Assembly: GCA_023436585.1 (NCBI GenBank)
Contig: JAEZIN010000006.1
Location: 248,001 to 312,000 of the forward strand
Source of the DNA: Bacillota bacterium
Lineage (GTDB): Bacteria; Bacillota; Clostridia; Christensenellales; Aristaeellaceae
DNA length: 64,000 nucleotides
Direction: 5' to 3'
Positions 43,107 to 51,654 of this stretch are shown one piece after another. The translations under genes and the position numbers were made by a program. Every line of letters begins with the position of its first letter. Position 1 is the stretch's first letter. Under the pieces are notes generated by a model. That model saw only the letters and a program-made list of their open reading frames with translations, had not been told where the DNA came from and made no database searches.

Positions 43107-43781
43107 TTATTCGATGGTGGCCTCGCTGTAGCCATCCGTGTCTTCCTTGACCTCTACCTTGCCGTCATCCTGATACTGCACGGATACAGGCGTGGTCTGG
43201 GCCGGAGGAGCGGGGGGCGTCTGGGTAGCGGGAGCGGGACGGGCAGACTCGGACTGATAGAAGCTGCGGCCGTCGTCCTGCTTGGGAGCAGCCTGCTTTT
43301 CGCTGCCGCCAAAATCCTTTGTCAGGCTGTTCACGGTGCTCTTCACGTTCTGGGCGGCGTTCTTCACCATGGATTCCAGATTGTCGCTGGCGAAATCGGC
43401 GCTGTTGGTATCAAAGGTCACACGGTAGCCAAGCACCAGCAGAACGATCAAGCCCAGGAACAGAAGGTGGGGGCTGATGAGCAGCGCGATCAGGGAGAAG
43501 AGCAGGGACAGGTTCAGAATCGTAACACTGCCCTTTTTCACGATCAGGCGGAAGCGGTACAAACGGCCGAAGAAGTTGGAAGCCTTTTTGCTGCCGCTGC
43601 CGGCGCAGGCGGGGGCCTTCTTTTGCTCAGCCTGGGGCTTGATGCGGCCGTTGCGTTCCAGATCCACCAGCGCGCGGGCCAGATTGCCGTTGTGGTACTC
43701 CAGCAGGTTGACGGCTTCCTCATAGCTGATGCCGCTCTTGCGGCGCAGAATTTCGATGTCCTCGATGGTATAACGTTCCAT
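43107..43781 (-). CDS. DUF4342 / UBA-like domain membrane protein
   Basis: 224-residue protein. Residues 1-45 (MERYTIEDIEILRRKSGISYEEAV, then NLLEYHNGNLARALVDLE) form a UBA-like helical domain. A hydrophobic double segment follows at about 78-115 (VTILNLSLLFSLIALLISP and LLFLGLIVLLVLGYRV). The tail is a Pro/Gln/Ala-rich, probably disordered region ending in acidic residues. The layout matches DUF4342 proteins common in Clostridia; function unknown. ATG at 43779-43781 follows GAGGAGGAAA; an ATG six codons earlier has a poorer site. Confidence 0.82.
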   Translation of the reverse strand: MERYTIEDIEILRRKSGISYEEAVNLLEYHNGNLARALVDLERNGRIKPQAEQKKAPACAGSGSKKASNFFGRLYRFRLIVKKGSVTILNLSLLFSLIALLISPHLLFLGLIVLLVLGYRVTFDTNSADFASDNLESMVKNAAQNVKSTVNSLTKDFGGSEKQAAPKQDDGRSFYQSESARPAPATQTPPAPPAQTTPVSVQYQDDGKVEVKEDTDGYSEATIE

Positions 43782-43986
43782 TTTATGTTTCCTCCTCAAG
43801 AATGTCTGTGTTTTGTTTGGCGCTCAGCATCTTCTGCTGATGGTGTAATGATATCATGAACATTTTCTTGGTGCTTGAGAATGCGCTGACAATTTCATGA
43901 GAATATCATGAGAAAATCGGTGATTTGTTTTCAAAATAAGAGAAAAAATGGTATCATGGAAAAAACAGGAGAGGAGATGCGAGGCG

Positions 43987-44586
43987 ATGGATCTGTTTTT
44001 GATCCGCCACGGCCAGTCGGAGGCCGACTTGCTGGATGTACATGAGGGCAGGGCTGATTTCCCTCTGACGGAGTTGGGCAGGCGCCAGGCGCAGGATATG
44101 GCCCATTGGATGGCCGGTGCGCATGCATTGGACAAGGTCTATTCCAGCACACTTTTGCGCGCTTCGCAGACCGCCTCCTATCTCGCGGATGCTTATGGCC
44201 TTGAGCCGCAATTTGAAAAAGACCTGATGGAGCGGGATAACGGTCTTTTGGCGGGTATCGATTACAAGGAAGCTGAGCGGCTGTACCCACAGGCGGCCGC
44301 CTTGCCCGTTCACAGGGCACTGTATAATATGGAACCGCTGCTTGACTTCCGCTGCCGGGCGGAAAGGGCTCTCTCCAGAATACTGGAAGAGACACAGGGC
44401 CTGAAAGCCATTGCCATCGTATCGCATGGCGGGCTGATCAACCGCCTCTGCCATTGCCTGCTGCGCCTGCCGCTTCAAAGCGATGCCGTGTTTTACACGG
44501 GCGATACGGGAATACATGGCTGGAGGCTTACGGAAGGCAGAAGATCTATTTTGTTTCTAAACAAGATGGAACATTTACAAAAATAA
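43987..44586 (+). CDS. Histidine phosphatase superfamily protein
   Basis: 199-residue phosphoglycerate-mutase-like phosphatase. The catalytic RHG motif is at FLIRHGQSEADL, the acid Glu is in LMERDNGLLAG, and the second His is in VSHGGLINRL. It resembles CobC/GpmB-type phosphatases; a substrate cannot be named. ATG 43987 is preceded by GAGGAGATGCGAGG; the frame opens at 43948. It is a single-gene unit between divergent DUF4342 and the consensus promoter at 44611. Confidence 0.88.
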   Translation: MDLFLIRHGQSEADLLDVHEGRADFPLTELGRRQAQDMAHWMAGAHALDKVYSSTLLRASQTASYLADAYGLEPQFEKDLMERDNGLLAGIDYKEAERLYPQAAALPVHRALYNMEPLLDFRCRAERALSRILEETQGLKAIAIVSHGGLINRLCHCLLRLPLQSDAVFYTGDTGIHGWRLTEGRRSILFLNKMEHLQK

Positions 44587-44610
44587 TATTTCTATGTACA
44601 TCGAAACATA

Positions 44611-44639
44611 TTGACATCCTTATTTTCGATTGATATAAT
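44611..44639 (+). promoter_or_regulatory. Full-consensus sigma-A promoter
   Basis: TTGACA (44611-44616), 17-bp spacer, TATAAT (44634-44639): both hexamers match consensus exactly. It drives the small operon that begins at 44663, with a leader of about 17 nt. Confidence 0.88.
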
Positions 44640-44662
44640 ATCGGATGTAAGGAGTGATTTTG

Positions 44663-45034
44663 ATGGATATGAAATTGGTTCTTGACCTGCACGACTGGTT
44701 CCTGAAGGGAAAAGTGGAGGAGTTGGAACATAAAATCGCCTTTCTGGAGGGCGACCTTAGGAAAGATGAAGCCAACCTGTACAAGGCGCGCCGGAATGTG
44801 TACGACATCTTCCGCAAGATGGCGGCCGTATCCCGCAAGCAGGGGGAGAACGCGGTGGAGGCTTACCGCAGGCATTTGACAGTGATCCCTCAAAACTGGG
44901 TGGAAGCCAGGGAAGAGGCCATAAATCATGGCGACGCCCACCGCCTGGCGGTGGAGGATATGAAGCTGTCTGCCCTGCATGAGATCGTGCAGCATTTGAT
45001 GGCTACCATGGGTGAAGGAGGTCAGGGGCAATGA
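44663..45034 (+). CDS. Small helical/coiled-coil protein of unknown function
   Basis: 123-residue, highly charged protein, predicted almost wholly helical. A heptad-like run lies at KGKVEELEHKIAFLEGDLRK and continues through KDEANLYKARRNVYDIFRK. No membrane helix or Cys. I do not recognise a family. ATG 44663 follows AAGGAG at 44649-44654; the GTG at 44654 overlaps that site. Its stop overlaps the ArsR-type regulator by 4 bp (ATGA), so the two are coupled; it may be the regulator's partner or anti-regulator, a guess from position. Confidence 0.75.
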   Translation: MDMKLVLDLHDWFLKGKVEELEHKIAFLEGDLRKDEANLYKARRNVYDIFRKMAAVSRKQGENAVEAYRRHLTVIPQNWVEAREEAINHGDAHRLAVEDMKLSALHEIVQHLMATMGEGGQGQ

Positions 45035-45618
45035 TAGAAGCGGTAGAGCTTTTCAAATGCCTGGCAGATAAATCCAGGCTGCAAATACTGTCCGGCCTGA
45101 TGGCGGAGCCCATGTACGTGGAGCTGATTGCGCAGCGGCTGGCCTTGTCGCCCTCCACTGTTTCCTTCCACATGAAAAAGCTGGAAGGCGCTGGACTGGT
45201 GACATCCCAAAAGGAACAGTATTACACGGTCTATACCTTAAAGGAAGGCGCCCTGAAACGGAGCATCGAAAGCTTCCTGGTCAGCGCCGCGAAGGAAAAA
45301 AGCGTGGAGGAGCAGCGCGAGGAAGCGTACCGCCGCAAGGTGCTGGACAGCTTTTTCGTGTACGGAAAGCTCAAAAGCCTGCCGGTGCAATACAAGAAAA
45401 AGCGTATTGTGCTGGAAGAGCTGGCAAAAATGTTCCTGCCGGGCAAAAAATACACGGAAAAGGAAGTCAATATCCAGATAGCCGATGTAAATGAAGACTT
45501 TTGCACACTGCGCAGGGAACTGATCTGCGAGCATCTTTTGGAGCGTGACCACGGCGTGTACTGGCGCGTTGAAGATGATAAAAGTATGGAACTAATCGAC
45601 GATAAGGGAAACACTTGA
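45031..45618 (+). CDS. ArsR-type HTH regulator fused to DUF2087
   Basis: 195-residue transcription factor. Residues 1-80 are a winged HTH (KCLADKSRLQILSGLMAE, then LSPSTVSFHMKKLEGAGLV) without the metal-binding Cys pair of ArsR/SmtB. Residues about 105-185 are DUF2087 (KKKRIVLEELAKMFLPGKKYTEKEVN, then FCTLRRELICEHLLERD and YWRV), found after HTH domains in many Firmicutes. Its start overlaps the coiled-coil gene by 4 bp and the operon has a full-consensus promoter, so it is probably abundant or self-repressed. Ligand and targets unknown. Confidence 0.85.
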   Translation: MIEAVELFKCLADKSRLQILSGLMAEPMYVELIAQRLALSPSTVSFHMKKLEGAGLVTSQKEQYYTVYTLKEGALKRSIESFLVSAAKEKSVEEQREEAYRRKVLDSFFVYGKLKSLPVQYKKKRIVLEELAKMFLPGKKYTEKEVNIQIADVNEDFCTLRRELICEHLLERDHGVYWRVEDDKSMELIDDKGNT

Positions 45619-45699
45619 CATTTTTCTTTCTGCCGCTTGCCAAAAAGCTGTAAAGGAGAGATCAAAGCGCTGTTTTCCCTGGGATGAGGAAGGAAAGGT

Positions 45700-45879
45700 A
45701 TGGAAAGGCATATGGTTTTGTTCAGCCTGGACCGGCTGAAGATAAAGTGGCCAAGGCTGTCCTTTTCAAGGAAGCCCGAGGACATCAATCAAATTTTGGC
45801 TCTTGCCGAAGCGGAAAAGAGAATGGACAAGGTGCGGCTGGCGCTGGATGAAAGAATACGCATCAACAGCCTGCGGTAA
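45700..45879 (+). CDS. Small protein, 59 aa
   Basis: ATG GAA AGG start with GAGGAAGGAAAGGT directly upstream (45686-45699) and a TAA at 45877-45879 followed within 10 bp by a terminator. The product is basic and amphipathic: MERHMVLFSLDRLKIKW, then a helix NQILALAEAEKRMDKVRLAL and a final RINSLR. No signal peptide. It ends the ArsR/DUF2087 operon. No family recognised; the good ribosome site and terminator position are the evidence that it is real. Confidence 0.6.
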   Translation: MERHMVLFSLDRLKIKWPRLSFSRKPEDINQILALAEAEKRMDKVRLALDERIRINSLR

Positions 45880-45885
45880 TGGATA

Positions 45886-45929
45886 AAAGGAAGGGACGGG
45901 ATAATCTCCTGCCCCTTCCTTTGTTTTTA
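45886..45929. terminator. Terminator between small-ORF operon and GH65 gene
   Basis: AAAGGAAGGG (45886-45895) pairs with CCCTTCCTTT (45913-45922), with CGGG/CCTG extending inside, then GTTTTT. The T-run overlaps the last codons of the convergent GH65 gene. Confidence 0.8.
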
Positions 45930-48062
45930 GGCTTTTACATCGATTGTATGCCATTTGCCGTGGGAATGGATTTGCAGCTTAACCCGCTTCCAGTGGGCGG
46001 GCAGCCGGGGATTGGGTGTCAGGTTCCCATCAGCAGGGCTTAGTCCCAGGAAACCGTTCAGCAGCGTCATGTAAGCGCCGCCCGCTGCCGCGGGGTGGGT
46101 GCCGCCGATGTATACAAGGCCGGCCCATTCCTTGCCGCCTCCTTGCAGATCGGCCCGGGCCGATTTCATGAAGAGGGGATAAGCCGCCTCCGGACGGCCG
46201 ATGAGGCATGCCGTCAAAGCGTACATGCAGGCACTGAGGGATGAACCGTGCTCGGTGCGGGGCTCATAGTAGTCATAGTTGGCGGCGATGGTGTCCAAAG
46301 AATACCTGTCTTTGAACAGGTACAGCATGGTCATGACATCCGCCTGTTTGATCACTTGCGTGTGGGAGGCCACGCCGTACGCACCTCCCCAGTATTCCTT
46401 GGGGTGCAAAAGGCGGGAACGGACCTCCGCAACCGTCGTGTCTTCCAAGGCGAAGTAGCCGTCGAACTGCTCAATCAGGCCCGTATCGGAATTGGGCTTC
46501 TGTTCCTTGAGTTTTTGTACGGCCTCCGCAAAGCCCGGAAGGTCCTTTTCAAAGGCCAGTTTTTCGCTCAGGGCCTGATAGGCCTGTGCGTCTGTCTCCT
46601 TTAGCCTTTGGGTGGAAAGGAGTGCATGATGGAAAACGAACCTGGCCATCTCATTGGTGTAGGCGTTGTTGTCCACCCGCTCATGGTACTCGTCCGGGCC
46701 GATGACGTCCTTCAGTTCCCACACATCACCGGCTACCCTCTTTGTAAGCAGGCTGAAGTAGAACCTTGCGCACTGGAGCATCACTTCCAAGGCACCTTTG
46801 GACAGCAAATCGTATTCTTTGGTCCAGGCCATATACTTTACCAGCCCGTACACAACGTCAGCGGAGATATGCATTTGTTTGTCCTTGAAGAAGGTGCGCA
46901 TGGGGCGGCCGGTGAATACATCGGTCACATTATAATCCGAACAGGCGTCATAGCCGCCCTCCTGGCTTTCCCAGGCGTAAAACGCGCCTTCAAAGCCGTA
47001 CTGCCGTGCTTTTTCCATAGCGCCGGGCAGCGTTTGGATGCGGTAATTCAGCGCGCTTCTGGCAGCTTCGGGGAGGCAGGACAGATAAAAGTCCAGCATG
47101 AACATTTCAGTATCCCAGAAAACGGCTCCCTTGTAGGTCTGGCCGGATAGGCCTCTGGCGGCCACGGATAGATCGTCCCTGTGCCTTGGCGCGATGCACA
47201 TCAAATGGTACATGGAATAGTTCAACGCCGTTTCCGCTTCCTCGTCACCCTCTATGGCGACTTCGGCATGCTCCCACAGCGCTTCCCAGGCTGCGGTATG
47301 GGCGGACAGCGCCGCATCATAATCCGGGAGATAGGCTTCCTGCGCGGCTTTCTTGGGATCGGCAACATCCTTGGAGTGGCAGACTGCGGCTGTCATCATG
47401 AGGTTGAAGGCCTGACCGGCTTTTGCATGAGCCGAATAGGTAAGCTTGCTGTCTTTAAAATGTAAGTTGGTTGGGACATCCAGGCGGCATATGCCGCTGA
47501 CCGCAACCGTTTCTCCCGTATCCGTCTCGGCGCAAACGGTCAGCCTGCCATCACTATATTCGTAAGTAATGTTGCTGTAATGGGGGCCGTGGATATCCCA
47601 TACATCGCTGTCGATAGACCAGGCAATGGATAGGAGGCCATCCGCATCGGGGCACACAGTATATTTCATGGCCAGCAAATGCACGTCAGGAAGGCTGGCA
47701 AAGCGTTTGACGGTAACGGCAACCTTTTTGCCGTTTGCATCAAACGTTGTGTCCCTCTGTTGGATGCCATGGCGGTAATTGATCCCCTGGCTGTGGGAAA
47801 GGGGTGTCATTTCAAGGGCGCTCAAATGCACGCCGTCCAGGCTGCTTTGAACAAAAAATGGATTCGGGGCGTTGAGGGGTTCCCGCCAGCCTTCACCGTG
47901 ACGGTGGTAGATACCCGCCAGGTTGACGGCCACAAGCTGCTCCTTCCCGAATTCCTCCAGCGTTCCGCGAACACCCATGTATCCGTTGCCGCATAGGAAG
48001 CGGTTGCCCAGCTCCGCAGCCAATGCCGCGTCAAAGCCTTTCTTGGTGATCTCCCAGCCCAT
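45927..48062 (-). CDS. Glycoside hydrolase family 65 alpha-glucoside phosphorylase
   Basis: 711-residue inverting phosphorylase that splits an alpha-glucoside with phosphate to beta-glucose 1-phosphate. An N-terminal beta-sandwich (about 1-230) is followed by the (alpha/alpha)6 barrel. The general-acid Glu is in GPDEYHERVDNNAYTN, and the phosphate-binding HGSSLSACMYAL loop is present, which separates phosphorylases from GH65 hydrolases. Maltose, kojibiose, nigerose and glucosylglycerol enzymes all look like this, so the substrate is open. No signal peptide. ATG 48060-48062 follows GGAGGTG. It stands alone; no beta-phosphoglucomutase gene is adjacent, which is unusual for this family. Confidence 0.9.
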   Translation of the reverse strand: MGWEITKKGFDAALAAELGNRFLCGNGYMGVRGTLEEFGKEQLVAVNLAGIYHRHGEGWREPLNAPNPFFVQSSLDGVHLSALEMTPLSHSQGINYRHGIQQRDTTFDANGKKVAVTVKRFASLPDVHLLAMKYTVCPDADGLLSIAWSIDSDVWDIHGPHYSNITYEYSDGRLTVCAETDTGETVAVSGICRLDVPTNLHFKDSKLTYSAHAKAGQAFNLMMTAAVCHSKDVADPKKAAQEAYLPDYDAALSAHTAAWEALWEHAEVAIEGDEEAETALNYSMYHLMCIAPRHRDDLSVAARGLSGQTYKGAVFWDTEMFMLDFYLSCLPEAARSALNYRIQTLPGAMEKARQYGFEGAFYAWESQEGGYDACSDYNVTDVFTGRPMRTFFKDKQMHISADVVYGLVKYMAWTKEYDLLSKGALEVMLQCARFYFSLLTKRVAGDVWELKDVIGPDEYHERVDNNAYTNEMARFVFHHALLSTQRLKETDAQAYQALSEKLAFEKDLPGFAEAVQKLKEQKPNSDTGLIEQFDGYFALEDTTVAEVRSRLLHPKEYWGGAYGVASHTQVIKQADVMTMLYLFKDRYSLDTIAANYDYYEPRTEHGSSLSACMYALTACLIGRPEAAYPLFMKSARADLQGGGKEWAGLVYIGGTHPAAAGGAYMTLLNGFLGLSPADGNLTPNPRLPAHWKRVKLQIHSHGKWHTIDVKA

Positions 48063-48251
48063 ATGGACACCTCCGTGGAGTTTAACGTAAAACTTACATA
48101 CAGTATATCATGTATCCTGTTATAGGTAAACCATAAGCCGCTACTATATGAGAAAAAAGCATTCATTGAGGCAACAAGGCAACCCTTTGCTTGCAAAGAG
48201 AGAAAAGGCGTGTTAGAGTATTGTCTATAGAAACAGATGGGGGAATTGGAT

Positions 48252-48980
48252 ATGGCGGTAAAAATCTGGGCACATCGGGGAGCATCCGGCGATGCCCCCG
48301 AAAACACTTTGGCTGCTTTTCAAATGGCCATGGATGTAGGCGCCGACGGCATCGAGCTGGATGTGCATTTTACCAAGGACCGGCAGGTGGTGGTCACCCA
48401 TGACGACGATACCCAAAGGGTGACGGGCTATAAGGGATGGATCAGCGATTTGACGCTTGCGCAGTTGAAGCGGCTGGATTTTTCCTATAACATGGCAGCC
48501 TTCAAAGGAGAGACAATTCCGACGCTGGAGGAGGTCCTTGCTCTCATTCAGCCGGGAAGACTGAATATCAACATTGAACTGAAAACGAACGACGAAAATC
48601 CCAACGGGTTGGAGGAAGCCTGCCAGGCGCTGGTGGAGAAATACAGCATGGAAGACCGAATATTGTACTCCTCCTTCAACCATTATTCCCTGGCCCGCAT
48701 GCGCAGCGTTGCTCCTCACATGAAATGCGGCATTCTCTATTCCAACAAGCCATACAGGCCATGGGAGTACGCCGCGTCCTTCGGCTGTTCGGCTGTTCAT
48801 CCGCAGTTCGGCAGCGTGAATACGCCGGGATATATCGAAGAGTGCCATCAGGCCGGCATCGCGTGCAACGTGTGGACGGTCAACAGCACGCAGGACATCA
48901 AGGTCATGATCGACCTTCAGGTGGACGGCATCATCACCAACTATCCTGCCCTGGCCTTGCGGCTTCGCAATGAAAGATAA
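48252..48980 (+). CDS. Glycerophosphodiester phosphodiesterase
   Basis: 242-residue cytoplasmic GDPD enzyme that hydrolyses glycerophosphodiesters to glycerol 3-phosphate and alcohol. The N-terminal AHRGASGDAPENTLAAF has the catalytic His and Glu; GIELDVHFTKD and VVTHDD hold the metal ligands and second His. The C-terminal NVWTVNSTQD and DGIITNYP are typical. ATG 48252 follows GGGGGAATTGG, a weak site; the frame opens at 48237. No signal peptide. The gene is monocistronic with a hairpin after it. Confidence 0.9.
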   Translation: MAVKIWAHRGASGDAPENTLAAFQMAMDVGADGIELDVHFTKDRQVVVTHDDDTQRVTGYKGWISDLTLAQLKRLDFSYNMAAFKGETIPTLEEVLALIQPGRLNINIELKTNDENPNGLEEACQALVEKYSMEDRILYSSFNHYSLARMRSVAPHMKCGILYSNKPYRPWEYAASFGCSAVHPQFGSVNTPGYIEECHQAGIACNVWTVNSTQDIKVMIDLQVDGIITNYPALALRLRNER

Positions 48981-48989
48981 CGTGTCCTA

Positions 48990-49020
48990 TGCGGGAGCGA
49001 TGTACAGGATCGCTCCCGCA
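48990..49020 (+). terminator. Hairpin after glycerophosphodiesterase
   Basis: Perfect 12-bp stem, TGCGGGAGCGAT (48990-49001) with its complement (49009-49020). The T-tract after it is weak. Confidence 0.65.
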
Positions 49021-49096
49021 TATACTATCCATGCCTTTTTGCGCCATCCCAGGATAGACAACCCTGGGAAAATTTTTCATTTTTTCGTAAACCCTC

Positions 49097-49125
49097 TTGA
49101 CTTTTCCCGGGAAATAGTGTATAAT
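49097..49125 (+). promoter_or_regulatory. Sigma-A promoter for cysK
   Basis: TTGACT (49097-49102), 17-bp spacer, TATAAT (49120-49125). The sequence just after the -10 (CTAATCCACTAGG) could bind a CymR/IscR-type repressor, as in other Firmicute cysK genes, but it is not a clear match. Confidence 0.8.
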
Positions 49126-49173
49126 ATATACTAATCCACTAGGAAAACTAAGATAATGAAAGAGGGATATATC

Positions 49174-50106
49174 ATGGCAAAAATTTACCGGCACATCACC
49201 GATTTGATCGGGAACACGCCGCTATTGGCTCTTGCCAATTTGAAAGAGAAGGAGGGCCTGAAGGCCGATATCCTTGCGAAACTGGAGTATTTCAATCCCG
49301 CCGGCAGCGTTAAGGACCGTATCGCCAAGGCGATGATAGACGATGCGGAGGAGAAGGGCTTATTGAAGCCCGGCTCCGTCATCATAGAGCCCACCAGCGG
49401 CAATACGGGCATTGGCCTGGCGTCCGTGGCGGCCAGCAGGGGGTATAAGGTCATTCTCACCATGCCGGAAACCATGAGCGTGGAGCGCCGGAATCTTTTA
49501 AAGGCCTATGGCGCAGAACTGGTACTGACGGAAGGCGCCAAGGGAATGAAGGGCGCTATCGCCAAGGCGGAGGAGCTGGTGAAGGAAACACCTAACGCTT
49601 TTATGCCCAGCCAGTTTGAGAATCCCGCCAACCCGGCCATCCACTTTAAGACCACGGGGCCTGAGATTTGGGCGGACACCGACGGCAAGGTGGATATTCT
49701 TGTTTCCGGCGTAGGAACAGGCGGCACGGTTTCCGGGGCGGGGAATTTCCTGAAATCTCAAAATCCGGCCATTAGGGTGGTGGCTGTCGAGCCGGCCGAT
49801 TCGCCTGTGCTGTCCCAAGGCAAGTCCGGCCCCCACAAGATACAGGGCATCGGCGCCGGCTTTGTGCCCAACACGCTGGATACCACCGTGTATGATGAAA
49901 TTATTCCCGTGGCCAATGAGGATGCCTTTGTAACCGGGCGCTCCATCGCCTTTGCCGAAGGCGTACTGGTGGGCATTTCCTCCGGCGCTGCGCTTTGGGC
50001 GGCCATACAGCTGGCCAAACGCCCGGAAAATGAGGGAAAGACCATCGTTGTCATACTGCCTGATACCGGTGAAAGGTATCTGTCGACGGCGCTTTTTGCC
50101 TTCTAA
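49174..50106 (+). CDS. cysK: Cysteine synthase A (O-acetylserine sulfhydrylase)
   Basis: 310-residue PLP enzyme of beta-replacement type that makes cysteine from O-acetylserine and sulfide. The PLP Lys is in NPAGSVKDRIA (about 40-50), the substrate loop is TSGNTGIGLA, and the phosphate-binding GTGGTVSG is present. Length and termini are typical. ATG 49174 follows AGAGGGATATATC; the ATG at 49156 is within 36 bases of the -10 and has no ribosome site. No serine acetyltransferase gene is adjacent. Confidence 0.94.
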   Translation: MAKIYRHITDLIGNTPLLALANLKEKEGLKADILAKLEYFNPAGSVKDRIAKAMIDDAEEKGLLKPGSVIIEPTSGNTGIGLASVAASRGYKVILTMPETMSVERRNLLKAYGAELVLTEGAKGMKGAIAKAEELVKETPNAFMPSQFENPANPAIHFKTTGPEIWADTDGKVDILVSGVGTGGTVSGAGNFLKSQNPAIRVVAVEPADSPVLSQGKSGPHKIQGIGAGFVPNTLDTTVYDEIIPVANEDAFVTGRSIAFAEGVLVGISSGAALWAAIQLAKRPENEGKTIVVILPDTGERYLSTALFAF

Positions 50107-50124
50107 CTCTTCAGACTAATCATG

Positions 50125-50155
50125 AACCTTTGAAGCCCGTCTTCAAAGGTTTTTT
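50125..50155 (+). terminator. Terminator after cysK
   Basis: Perfect 11-bp stem, AACCTTTGAAG (50125-50135) with CTTCAAAGGTT (50141-50151), then a T-run. Confidence 0.9.
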
Positions 50156-50173
50156 GATGTGCGGTGAAAAAGG

Positions 50174-50203
50174 TTGATGTTTCCAATGTGGGAATGGTAT
50201 AAT
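50174..50203 (+). promoter_or_regulatory. Promoter for polytopic membrane protein
   Basis: TTGATG (50174-50179), 18-bp spacer, TATAAT (50198-50203). It excludes translation from the ATG at 50174 and supports the start at 50267. Confidence 0.65.
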
Positions 50204-50266
50204 ACCCAGGATTTAGCTATGCTGGGATACGAAAGAAGAGCTTATCCCAAGGGATGGGAGGAAAAA

Positions 50267-51622
50267 ATGCAAACGCCAGTTTCACCGGGATTGAGGCCAC
50301 AAATTCCCACACGGGCAGTAAAATGGATTCCACATGCGTGCCTTGTCCTGTTTTTTGTTTTCATTCACCTGATACTCAAATCAAACTACGGGGATGACTT
50401 GTATTTTTCCCAGGCGCTGGACCAAACCGGATTGCTGTCTTTTTTGCAGGAAAGATATGTGACATGGTCTTCCCGGCTGCTGCTGGAGGCGGCGCTGGTG
50501 CTTGTATTAAGGCTGCCCCTTATTGTCTGGAGCGTGCTGGATATTGGGATGGTCCTTGTGTTGTTTTCCGGCCTGCGGGAACTGCTTGCGCCTGAAAAAA
50601 GTTTGAAGGACAGCATGATACTGGCGCTGCTTGTTTGCGTGTATCCCTTTTTCCATATGGGATCGGCGGGATGGGTAACCACCACGGTGAACTATCTCTG
50701 GCCGTTGTCCATGGCCGTTTATTTTATAGGCGGGATGGCCAGGTGGCTTCGCGGGGAAAGGATGTCCTGGTACCGCTGGATTTTGTACGGATCGGCAGCG
50801 GTATTTAGCTGCAACAACGAGCTGGTCGCCGTGATGGTGCTGGCTGCCGGTGCGGCAGGGGTTTTCTTCGCCGCTCGGACCCGTAAGACCATTGCTGTTC
50901 CGCTGTCTGGCGCTGTGATTTCCTTAAGCAGCCTTTTGTTTACGCTGACCGCGCCGGGCAACGGTGTGCGAATGGCATCCGAAACGGTCACCTGGATGCC
51001 CGGCTTTCCTGTCTTTACCCTGTTTGACAAGCTGAGAATCGGTGCCGTATCCACACTGGAACACTTTCTGTCCATCCCAAGCGCGGTACTGTTTCTGTTT
51101 TTGATGCTGACGATGGTCCATGTGTTTCGGGAAAGCAAATCGTTTAAAAAGCAGGCTGTCAGCGCGATGCCAGTGCTTATCCAGGCAGCCTATGGCGTGT
51201 ATTTTGTAGCGGAGAAGTTGTTTTTCACCAGGGACATCAACTATTCCATACCGGAAATATGGCCCGTTGGCGTTTCAGGCATAGTTTTCCAGGGGATGCT
51301 GATGGCATCGTTCGCGGTGATGATTCTGTGCATCGCCTTTTCCCTGGCATGGATCGTGAAAGATAAGCAAACACTGATCCTGTACCTGCTGGCCCTGGGG
51401 GCGGGCCTTGCTACGCGGCTTTCGCTAAGCTTTTCGCCGACCGTGCTGGCCTCCAGTACAAGGACTTATATGCTCGTTTATGTTGTGCTGCTGGCATTGG
51501 TGTTTTTGCTTTGGAAAAGGGGTTTGCCCAAGAAAATGGAATATCTGTTCCTGGGCTCCGCCTTCCTGGGTGTTGCCTACAATGTGGTCACAGTCTACTT
51601 GATGCAGCGGAAGTACCTTTGA
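50267..51622 (+). CDS. Polytopic membrane protein, DUF6056-like
   Basis: 451 residues with about 10-12 hydrophobic helices. Between the first and second helix is YGDDLYFSQALDQ, an acidic motif like the DD motif of the first outer loop in GT-C fold glycosyltransferases and DUF6056 proteins; further loops contain GSAGWVTTTVNYLWPL and CNNELVA, also seen in that group. It may transfer sugars from polyprenyl donors to a surface polymer, but this is inferred from layout. ATG 50267 follows GGGAGG. It lies 32 bp before deoD, probably by chance. Confidence 0.7.
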   Translation: MQTPVSPGLRPQIPTRAVKWIPHACLVLFFVFIHLILKSNYGDDLYFSQALDQTGLLSFLQERYVTWSSRLLLEAALVLVLRLPLIVWSVLDIGMVLVLFSGLRELLAPEKSLKDSMILALLVCVYPFFHMGSAGWVTTTVNYLWPLSMAVYFIGGMARWLRGERMSWYRWILYGSAAVFSCNNELVAVMVLAAGAAGVFFAARTRKTIAVPLSGAVISLSSLLFTLTAPGNGVRMASETVTWMPGFPVFTLFDKLRIGAVSTLEHFLSIPSAVLFLFLMLTMVHVFRESKSFKKQAVSAMPVLIQAAYGVYFVAEKLFFTRDINYSIPEIWPVGVSGIVFQGMLMASFAVMILCIAFSLAWIVKDKQTLILYLLALGAGLATRLSLSFSPTVLASSTRTYMLVYVVLLALVFLLWKRGLPKKMEYLFLGSAFLGVAYNVVTVYLMQRKYL

Positions 51623-51654
51623 CAGGATTACGTTTAAAACATGGAGGGAAAATT

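Noticed and set aside
49120..49160. A CymR or IscR operator before cysK.
   Set aside because: CTAATCCACTAGG shows only partial similarity and no proper dyad; noted in the promoter entry but not called.
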